A stretch of DNA of 64,000 nucleotides, from NCBI GenBank assembly GCA_025765595.1, contig JAIVFH010000156.1:1-64000 (forward strand). The letters are read 5' to 3'. Every line of letters starts with the position of its first letter. Position 1 is the stretch's first letter. Positions 18,155-26,087 of this stretch are shown piece by piece. The DNA comes from Obelidium mucronatum. Its lineage: Eukaryota; Chytridiomycota; Chytridiomycetes; Chytridiales; Chytriomycetaceae. Position numbers and translations under genes: made by a program. The notes under the pieces are model-generated. The model had not been told where the DNA came from and ran no database searches. It saw only the letters and a program-made list of their open reading frames with translations.

Positions 18155-18982
18155 TTTTGTTAAATTTTGTAACATTTTTTTTCCAGCTCAATTGTGCCGG
18201 ACAATTTCTCCAACAAAAAACAGAGCAAAGAAACCCTACTTTTTTCAACTTTCTTTCATGTTTTTTATCAGCTGACTGCACGATTCTGCGGTCAGCTGAC
18301 CCAACTCACTCCAAGGAACGTCGAAATCCAGGTCCAATCTGGTCCATTTCTGGTCAGTTTGCGACTCCTTTATGAGGTTTTCCTTCAAAAGTAGTGTCCT
18401 TGATAAGAAGATTGTGTTTCAACACATTCTTTTCAATAAAGTTGATTTCGATTTGAGGAGACATGCTTTTTTTGGATCGAAAAGTCAAAGAAAAGTTCAA
18501 ATTAGGCTCCGCAAAAAAACGTGGGGTCGACCGGGTCGACCCGAGCAAATTTTTAAAATTTTGGACCAAAATGGACCAAATTCGCTCATTCCCAGCACTA
18601 AACCAAAGCAACCAAATTGACCAAATTGACCAACCAAATGGACCAAATATCACACTTTATTATTGGGCCGACCAAATAAAACCCACCAAACGAATCCCCA
18701 AAATCCTCCAGACCAAATACCATTTTAACCCCTTCCAGTCCTAACCCAGTTGCATCTTTGTTTTCTTTATATTTATAATAAAGTAAATTTGTCATCTGTG
18801 AAATTGGTTAGCTAAAAAGGTCCTTGCGACGGTACGGCGCACCTAAAAAATGATGTCTCTTAAATGTCATGGAAGGCCAGCCAGGCCAGGCACAATCCTT
18901 AAAATGAATTTCTGTTCTTTGCAACGGAACACGTATATCCAGCGGAGACATTGATTAGGGTTCTTTTTTATTCCTATCTTTT
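18155..18982. other. Intergenic with paired E-box palindrome and GACCAAA repeats
   Basis: An inverted pair CAGCTGAC (18269-18276) and GTCAGCTG (18291-18298) lies about 115 bp upstream of the candidate dioxygenase start. The right arm is part of the 10-bp palindrome GTCAGCTGAC. From 18325 to 18735 the motif GGACCAAA / TTTGGTCC recurs many times, together with GGTCGACC palindromes. ORFs here on both strands are low-complexity by-products of those repeats. Confidence 0.5.
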
Positions 18983-19663
18983 TTATTCCTTTTGTGACAA
19001 AATGAGCTGCCTTACAACTTCCTTCAGTTTCCGCGCATCTCTTTCTTGCTTCGCACTTTCGAGTTTCAACAATTGAATGTATTCCAGCCCACTCTCCAAT
19101 AAACGCGTCTGACTCCAATTCTTTTGTGATCCAATTATTCTTTCAGGCAACAGTTCTTTCAATCGCTCGAACCCAATCCTCAAAGACTCTCGTCGCTGTT
19201 TTTCTGCATCTCGGTGGACTCGGCGACCTCGCGCTTGCCGCTCGGCTGAATCACTGTCGTACGCCTCGGGAACTTGACCTGGAGAAGAATCAGAAGTCTC
19301 GGAAGGTGGCGCCGGATTCGGCATCATTTCTGGAATTGGCGGGAGTTTAAAGGGTGTTTCGACGTGAGATGACCAGAGGCCAACAGTTGGGAGCGGAAGC
19401 GTTGCTGAAGTTGTGGATACAGTGGGAAGAGACGCGTTTCTTGTTTTGAGTCTTGAGGGTCTGGAAACTTGAACGCTGGCACGTCGGTCTCCCTTGGAAA
19501 CACCTTCGGCAGCAGGCGCATATTGGATTCCAGATGTTGAATAAACACTATCCGCTTCTATGCTTTTCTCTGATTCTTTTTGATGTTGCTGGAGTTGCTG
19601 AAGAAAGCTGTTTACAAGCAGCGTTTGTTGATATTGTTCAAAGTTGTCGTTGTTCTCAAACAT
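18983..19663 (-). CDS. bHLH transcription factor
   Basis: Single-exon ORF. I place the start at the Met of MFENNDNFEQYQQ (19663), because a TATATAG box lies about 60 bp upstream and residues before it look like UTR. The N-terminus is Gln-rich and the middle Ser/Pro-rich. The C-terminal bHLH has basic residues H-x3-E-x3-R (HRDAEKQRRE), then FERLKELLP, a loop with GSQKNWSQ, helix 2 RLLESGLEYIQLLKLE, and a possible leucine-zipper extension to the end. The H-E-R pattern is the class typical for CACGTG-type E-boxes. It should act as a DNA-binding dimer in the nucleus; targets unknown. Confidence 0.85.
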   Translation of the reverse strand: MFENNDNFEQYQQTLLVNSFLQQLQQHQKESEKSIEADSVYSTSGIQYAPAAEGVSKGDRRASVQVSRPSRLKTRNASLPTVSTTSATLPLPTVGLWSSHVETPFKLPPIPEMMPNPAPPSETSDSSPGQVPEAYDSDSAERQARGRRVHRDAEKQRRESLRIGFERLKELLPERIIGSQKNWSQTRLLESGLEYIQLLKLESAKQERDARKLKEVVRQLILSQKE

Positions 19664-19968
19664 TCGTTTTGGAGGCGATTTGAAGAGCACTTGTGAACAA
19701 CGAAGTATGATTCGTGGTGCTATATAATCCCAGCGTGCGCTATTGCGTGATTGATGCCAAAGGGTATGGGCTTGTGACCCGCACGTTTGAATTGCGACAT
19801 CAGCGTGCACTTAAGAAAATTTTCATTATGACAACTCCACCCTCCCAGGCTTAGTTATCCTCTTACCTTATATTACCGCCAAAGCATCTGCCTGATGTCC
19901 ATTGTCTACGTGGGCGAACCTTATTTTTTGTCGTTAGTGTGTGGGAATCATTTTTCTACTGGTAACAT

Positions 19969-21522
19969 TTACTTCATACTGTCAAAAAAATGTAATCTGG
20001 TAAGCAATGAATCTTCTTCAGCCTTTAGCTGAATGTAACCGGGCGACGGCGGGATCCAGAAGCCGGCAATATTTTCCTGCCTCAAAAGCACATCTCGAAC
20101 ATTTGCCAGACGAGACTCCAGATTGATGATATTACTTGAATCCCCTTCCAATCTTCGCTCTTTTGCAACCTGCAATTCGGTTTTGAGCTCGCTGTAAAGT
20201 TTGCTATTTTGTTCATGCAAAGTTCTGGAAGAAGGAGTAGCAGCGGGACCGTAGCGTCCTGGTCCACGGTTGCTTCTCTTTAATTTTAAAAGCGCATCTC
20301 GAACGGCATTCAATTTAAGTCTGGTAGCTTTCTCTTCATCTGCAATTGGAATGTGTTCTCCACCTCCGCTTCCAACAGATATACCCACGCTGCGCATACT
20401 CTCCCCATACCTCAGTGTCCCGAGAGTTTCTTGTTCATGAACTATTTCTGGAGCCACAGCCAGTATCACAGAAACACCCGCATTGTTTTGGAAGGATGAG
20501 CGAAGAAGCATCGTCAAGGTGGAATCACGAAAAGACACATGTTCAGAGTGGGATCCCAGCTGCTTAATTACTTTCCCAAGCGCAGAAAGCGATTGATTGA
20601 TTTTGATAGCTTCTTGCTGCTGCACTCCCACTGAACCAGACTTTTCAATGCGCTCTGAGCCTGCCAGATCCACAAATGTCAAAAGACGCTTCTGGCGGGA
20701 GCCTCCACCGCTGCTGTGGCTTTCGAGACGCACGACGCAGTGAGATCTTGAGGATCGGTCGTTCAGCAAGTGCGAGTGCGACGAACGAGTGGCTTCAATC
20801 ACTCTGCAAAGTAATGCAACATCTATGGAAGTTCGAATCGCGCGCAATGTTTCTCCCACTGTCGCAAAGTCTGCAGAATTTGACTTGGAGCTGCCTTGTT
20901 CTCCCTTTCTGGTATTCCCTTCGCCAGTTCCCTTTAGATCGGGTCCTTTATTCTTCCCATGGTTCATACGCTCAAGATAGCAAGAACGGCATACACAGCT
21001 CGAAGGATGGACGTATACGCCATTAAAAGTTGCTGGCGCCTGTTTGCTCAAATGTGAAAATGGAATAGCGGAATCAACTCTTCCTTGAGCATTGGCAGCT
21101 TTCACTTGGAGTAGTTTTCGTTCAGCAAGCAAATCAAAAACACTGTCTTGATAGACTTCTACCGCCGATGCTAAAACAGACAATGAAGAATCGCCAACCA
21201 AGTTCATGAGAATTCGCGGCAACAGTCCCCACCGAGCTGGGATCGCACCTCCCGCCTGCGATAGCTCATTTTCAGTGAGACAGCCAGGTGGTCCCAATAC
21301 AGAATACGTCTTTCCGGAACCAGTTTGTCCATATGCTATGAGAGTTGCAGAATAGCCCAACTCAAACTGCCGCCAAAAAGACGAGTTGGACATTAAGTGA
21401 TTGAAAAGTGGTTCCTGGCCGCTTCCATCGATGACAGTCTTTGAATATGAGTAATATCTATCGATAGGATTGCTTGGTCCAACTCCTGGGCGTACACGGA
21501 TGATTGTTGAAACATGATTCAT
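19969..21522 (-). CDS. Kinesin motor protein, 517 aa
   Basis: The N-terminal motor domain fills most of the protein: IIRVRPG at the start, P-loop GQTGSGKTY near residue 67, switch I NDRSSRSH near 257, switch II DLAGSE near 290, then INQSLSALGKVI and the α4/L12-like FRDSTLTMLL. A ~50-residue charged insertion (KNKGPDLKGTGEGN...) lies before switch I. The C-terminus is short with weak coiled-coil potential and no recognisable cargo domain, so it is compact compared with most kinesins. ATP-dependent microtubule motor. I cannot assign a subfamily. The gene appears intronless and follows the bHLH gene tail to head. Confidence 0.9.
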   Translation of the reverse strand: MNHVSTIIRVRPGVGPSNPIDRYYSYSKTVIDGSGQEPLFNHLMSNSSFWRQFELGYSATLIAYGQTGSGKTYSVLGPPGCLTENELSQAGGAIPARWGLLPRILMNLVGDSSLSVLASAVEVYQDSVFDLLAERKLLQVKAANAQGRVDSAIPFSHLSKQAPATFNGVYVHPSSCVCRSCYLERMNHGKNKGPDLKGTGEGNTRKGEQGSSKSNSADFATVGETLRAIRTSIDVALLCRVIEATRSSHSHLLNDRSSRSHCVVRLESHSSGGGSRQKRLLTFVDLAGSERIEKSGSVGVQQQEAIKINQSLSALGKVIKQLGSHSEHVSFRDSTLTMLLRSSFQNNAGVSVILAVAPEIVHEQETLGTLRYGESMRSVGISVGSGGGEHIPIADEEKATRLKLNAVRDALLKLKRSNRGPGRYGPAATPSSRTLHEQNSKLYSELKTELQVAKERRLEGDSSNIINLESRLANVRDVLLRQENIAGFWIPPSPGYIQLKAEEDSLLTRLHFFDSMK

Positions 21523-21659
21523 TTGAATAATACTATTTTTAGATCACCGATTACATAACTCATACATACAAGGAATATGAAGACGGAGTGAATGTCAAAA
21601 CAAGCAGCAATACATTTATATTAATATCCCTGAGCTCCCCTCAAAAAAAACAAACATTC

Positions 21660-23280
21660 TTATCCCCACAATGACGTCTTTGCACTTGCTTGCGGTCCTG
21701 ACGGTCTCACAGAATTCTGATATGCTCCTGAAATATGAGGCACAGAAGCTGCAAATGCAGGAATCTGCGTTCTCAGTACAGAACTGTTTAGAGTACACAC
21801 GGATTTAGAAGCCTTAAAACAGACATATAAATGAAAGAGTGAATAAAGTAAACGTACTGAATATCATTCACGTTTTGATCCGAAGACGCGGTCATGTCAA
21901 GCATAATTGGAATCATTCGTACATCGGGCATGTAGTCATCGTCCGCACCGGTGCGTGATTTAATTGGACTAATGAGCGATAGACGGGGTGGCTTTGCATC
22001 AAAGAATTCGACTGTAAATAGGAGAATGTTTTAATATTCAGCAAGAAAAACCTCAAAATGAAACTGTGTCAACTCACACATTGCAATAACCCCAACAGCG
22101 TCTTTTTTGACAGTAGCTGGCTTCAATTCAAAGTAAAATGAAGCTTTATCGTAACTCAGAGCATCATACTCCAATAATTGGCTGCACATTTTTCAAGAAA
22201 ATAAAGTGTATCAGCGACATAAAAATCAGTTTTTGACGAAAAACTCACGTTGTAAAACGATCCACCATCTTCATACAAAGCTTCTTTTTCTTTCCCGTCA
22301 GTTCATCTTTAGAAGTCAAGTGCTTCTTGACGCTTTCTTCCAATTCCAGTACAACATCAATCAATGGCACATTGCTTGCCATTTTGGGAACAAACACATT
22401 CTCGTCATCTGAAAATTCCACACTTCTTTCGACATTGGTTACAGAGTTATCGTAGCTAGAAATAGAGTAAACGAGTTTGATTGAGGCTGGTTTGCTTTTC
22501 CGTTAACAAATCTGTTCCACCAAATGACGTGATGATACGTCTTACCTGTTACTGGTCTCGTTTCGGATCGCGCATTTTTCTGAAATTCTACATCAAACTG
22601 GGCGTGCACCTAGTCGTCAAGGAAGTATAGCACCATCTTGATTCAGTCTAGAGTGTTGCCACTTTCGAGAGAGATACATACCGATTTCTCGACGCCATCA
22701 TTGAACAAGCGGTACTCCAGATTCGAGTAATGCGATACAGAGCTAATATCAAAAGCAACAGCATCCAATCCAGCTTCATGGATCCGAGCCAACTCCCGTT
22801 CCTTATTTTTAATAATATGAAATGAGAGGAACAACAACAACACACGTACACCCTTACCAAGTAGACGGCCTTCATGGCTTCCAATAGCTTGAATAAATTC
22901 ATTTCGTCGGTTGAATCCCAATTAATGAGCGGTTTTAGACTGGCCAACTTTAGGTTGGGTAAACCCTGCAACACCAGTAGATCAGGAGACGCAAGCGGGT
23001 CAGCGCCATCGTATATAACATCGCCTTCATTTATGAGAATATATGTATATATATATGTATATATAAGAAAATGATTGAAACCCTATTCAAGACTCTTACA
23101 CTCAAAAGCAGGCTTCCCACACAACGAGGCGCTAATGGCAAAGATGCAACACTGAGACTGATCAATGCCAAACGAAGGCGATCTAATGTTTGACACTGAA
23201 TACTTTTCCTCGTGGCGTTGAACGTGGAGCACTGGATTGCGAAGGAAAGGCGCCAATCGGCGTGGTTGGGCAACAACCAT
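21660..23280 (-). CDS. BRE/BRCC45 (BABAM2) homologue, 8 exons
   Basis: Hand-built exons: 23280-23100, 23024-22858, 22801-22682, 22609-22546, 22486-22249, 22181-22078, 22011-21858, 21783-21660. All junctions are GT-AG and the frame closes to 383 aa, the same as the length I recall for the human protein. Matching landmarks in order are an N-terminal LAPFLRN, the first UEV-like domain tail (DVIYDGADPLASPDLLVLQ, LPNLKLASLKPLINW), and the second UEV-like region with LLEYDALSYDKASFYF and FFDAKPPRLSLISPI. The family is a scaffold subunit of the BRCA1-A/BRISC deubiquitinase complexes that cut K63-linked ubiquitin. I infer the same role here. Its short introns make it invisible to ORF-only calling. 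Confidence 0.78.
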
Positions 23281-23639
23281 TTTTATTATTTATTAATTTT
23301 TTTATTTTATAGATATTTATATTGTTCTGCATCTGTAGTATTTAACCTTCAAGACTTAAAACTGAGAAATAATTAAGACTTAAAACTGACAAATAATACA
23401 TTTCCGTTTATTACTTTCAAGTTCACTTCGCTTATGGCTTGAATTACAAAATCGAGTGGTATCACTTTTAGTGAAGTAGTTATTTAGTACTAGAACATGT
23501 AGGTTTGATTTGACGAGTAGAGTTACTTTCTCTCTCTATGGACTATGGAGACAGCAACGACCATCTGACAATGTCGGCTCAAGCGGCAGTCACGTGGAGC
23601 ACAAGCCGACAGAATTTTAATCCCTCCAAGAAATAAGAA
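23281..23639. other. Divergent promoter region
   Basis: AT-rich DNA between the BRE gene (minus) and the SAM-domain membrane protein (plus). A near-direct repeat (CTTAAAACTGA(G/C)AAATAAT) occurs near 23355-23398. The SAM gene probably has an upstream exon here supplying a signal peptide, but I could not place it. Confidence 0.4.
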
Positions 23640-25385
23640 ATGAGCCTTGTCACGTACGAGTACCAGGCCATGTATGTGCTGGGCCACGACTGCGACGCCG
23701 TGTCGCTGCAGCGCATCGACCTGCGGCGGGCGGCGTGCGAGCCGACGCTGTCTTCGGCGCCGCGCGCGTGCGCCAACAGCACTGCGGCGCCGGACTATGC
23801 GACGGTCGGCGGCTGCGTGGCGTACGCGGACGTGGCGCGCGTCGGCGACGGGCTGTGGGACAAGGACAACGCGCGCGTGCAGTTCGCCAGCTTCGAGGAC
23901 CCCGGCTGCGCAGAGCCGCCTGCGCGCATCGCCGAGTACACCGTCGCCCAGGCTGACTGCATCGACAACGCACTCGCGCTGCCGCTGCCCGGCGCAGACG
24001 GACTCGTCTACGCCGGCGAGCGCTTGACTGCTGACTTCCGCTCAGGCGCGCTCTTCCGCACCTACTTCGCCGCAGGCGCCACCGCGCGCGGCAGCCGCTG
24101 CCACTCGCCGCTGAAGACGATCGAGTTTGCGCGCGAGGGCGTGTGCGCGGCCGGCCAGACTGCCCGCCTGATCAGCGGCTTCGGCCTGTCGTCGCAGACC
24201 CTGTTCAACGGCGGCCTGTGCACGGACCCCTCAAACATCATCCAGACAATCGCCGCTAATCCCTGCGAGCCATCGAGATCATGCGGAAAGCTGGGCGGCT
24301 CGGAAGAAGTCTGCTACCCGTTTGTTCTGGACCCCATCGACATTGCCAACAAAACCATCAAGGGCCCATTTGTCACCACCACCCATTTCCTATGGAACAA
24401 CTGCTCCGTTCCAGACTACACTGAAACTTTCACAGTCGACAGATGCATGAACAGTGAGGACGGCAATGGCAAGTCCATCTCACAAAATGCAGAAGTTCTC
24501 ACCAATGGTTCCATCGCACTCCGTCGCTTCAACGGAAAGGATTGTCTTTCAAGCGCCCTCAATTCGTCCCATGTTTTCACCGGGAATGACACTTGTATGA
24601 ACTCCATGAGAGTTCTTTTGTTTGTTGGTGTTGGCCCAATCGAACAACCAGCCCCACCCCAATCTCCGACTTTAATCATTACTTCAATCGTCGGCGGAAT
24701 CGTCGCACTCGGCCTCGTGGTGTTTGGAATCTGGTTTGCCACACGTGCCAAGTACATGGAACTGAGAAATCAAGCATCCGTAGTCAATCTTGCAAAAGTC
24801 GGGAACAGTAACACTGAATCTACTACTCCTCCTCCAACAACAACAACAACAACAGCCCACCACCACTCATCTACCGTTCGAACTTCTCGAGAATCCCTTG
24901 ATCTCGTCGTGTCTCCTGTACAACTTCCAATGATCAACGTCCTGGAATCGCGGGGGTCAGTGTTGAGCCATCCATCCACGCCAGTCAAGGAAAACCCCCT
25001 CTTCCGAAACATGACGATTCTCTCAACGGCCAAACAGTGGGAAGCATCGTCATCAACTGCAGGCCGGCTATCCCCACCACCTCGTGCATCAATGGACAAA
25101 TCGGGTAGTAGCGGAATTGGCGGTGGATCTGCCCGAATGTCTTTAGACAGGTCATTCATTGACCCACACCAATGGACAGTAAAGCAGGTTGCCGATTGGG
25201 TTTCCCAAAATGGGGGCACAACTGGTCCTGTTTACGAACAGTTTATCGATGGTCGCGCGTTAATGACGTTGGGTGTTGAGGATTTGTTTTCAGTGCTCAA
25301 GATTGACGCAGTGGGGCGTAGAGTTCAGTTTACTCTTGCACTGGAATCTCTGAAGGCGCCTCCGCCTTCTTATATAGAAGAGTAA
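23640..25385 (+). CDS. Single-pass membrane protein with C-terminal SAM domain
   Basis: 581-aa ORF. Residues 1-340 are Cys-rich with N-glycosylation sequons and look extracellular. One membrane segment (TLIITSIVGGIVALGLVVF) lies near 347-368. Then comes a Ser/Thr/Pro-rich cytoplasmic linker with a poly-Thr run, and a C-terminal SAM domain (WTVKQVADWVSQNGG...FIDGRALMTLGVEDLF...GRRVQFTLALESL), about residues 510-573. This is a receptor-like layout of unknown ligand. The ORF lacks its own signal peptide, so a short 5' exon is probably missing. The first ~590 bp are extremely GC-rich with GC-ending codons, then composition drops sharply near 24230. Confidence 0.8.
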   Translation: MSLVTYEYQAMYVLGHDCDAVSLQRIDLRRAACEPTLSSAPRACANSTAAPDYATVGGCVAYADVARVGDGLWDKDNARVQFASFEDPGCAEPPARIAEYTVAQADCIDNALALPLPGADGLVYAGERLTADFRSGALFRTYFAAGATARGSRCHSPLKTIEFAREGVCAAGQTARLISGFGLSSQTLFNGGLCTDPSNIIQTIAANPCEPSRSCGKLGGSEEVCYPFVLDPIDIANKTIKGPFVTTTHFLWNNCSVPDYTETFTVDRCMNSEDGNGKSISQNAEVLTNGSIALRRFNGKDCLSSALNSSHVFTGNDTCMNSMRVLLFVGVGPIEQPAPPQSPTLIITSIVGGIVALGLVVFGIWFATRAKYMELRNQASVVNLAKVGNSNTESTTPPPTTTTTTAHHHSSTVRTSRESLDLVVSPVQLPMINVLESRGSVLSHPSTPVKENPLFRNMTILSTAKQWEASSSTAGRLSPPPRASMDKSGSSGIGGGSARMSLDRSFIDPHQWTVKQVADWVSQNGGTTGPVYEQFIDGRALMTLGVEDLFSVLKIDAVGRRVQFTLALESLKAPPPSYIEE

Positions 25386-26040
25386 CAAATTAAAAACGCT
25401 CGCCGTAGTTAGAATCCCTTTTTCGAAATAAAGAGGCTATGAATCAATTTCTGAAAACAGACGCTGGGTATTGAGGGTTTGTTTTCAGTGAGGCAGTGGG
25501 GCGTAGAGTTCAGTTTACTCTTGCGCTGGAATCTCTGAAGGCGCCTCCGCCTTCTTATATAGAAGAGTAACAAATTAAAAACGCTCGCCGGAGAAAAATC
25601 CCTTTTCGAAATAAAGAGGCTATGAATCAATTTCTGAAAACAGACGCTGGGCATTGAAGGTTTGTTTTCAGTGCTCAAGATTGAGGCAGTGGGGCGTAGA
25701 GTTCAGTTTACTCTTGCGCTGGAATTTTGCCTTCTTATATAGAAGAGTAAAATTTAAAAGAAAACGCTCGCCGTAGTAGAATCCCTTTTTTGGAATAAAG
25801 AGGCTATGAATCAAGTTTCTGAAAACTGACGTTGGGCATAGAGGATTTATTTTCAGTGCTCAAGATTGAGGCAGTGGGGCGCAGAGTTCAGTTTGAGTTC
25901 AGTTCACTCTTGCACCGGAATCTGTGAAGGCGCCTCCGCCTTCTTATATAGAAGAGAATATAAAAAAAAAACGCTCGCCGTAGTAGAATCCCTTTTTCGA
26001 AATAAAGAGGCTATGAATCAATTTCTGAAAACAAGCCAAG
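25286..26040 (+). repeat. Four tandem copies of the SAM gene's 3' end
   Basis: A ~180-210-bp unit contains the last ~100 bp of the SAM coding sequence, the stop and the 3' UTR. It is repeated: the phrase TATATAGAAGAG occurs at 25371, 25556, 25736 and 25945, and each unit ends with CTGAAAAC...GGGyAT(T/A). Only the first unit is attached to a full gene. Each copy carries AATAAAG, a potential poly(A) signal. The array fills the space between two convergent genes. Confidence 0.9.
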
Positions 26041-26087
26041 CACTTTGAAGTCTGACCCAAATACACGTATAATTGTCGGTTTAATTC

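Noticed and set aside
18354..18795. Trp/Ile- and Gln/Asn-rich ORFs upstream of the bHLH gene's 3' end
   Set aside because: Products of the GGACCAAA motif field; low complexity and no start or splice support.
23647..24027. Arg/Ala-rich ORFs in other frames of the SAM gene's GC-rich part
   Set aside because: GC-rich sequence lacks stops in all frames; only the main frame encodes Cys-patterned, glycosylation-site-bearing protein linked to the TM and SAM domain.
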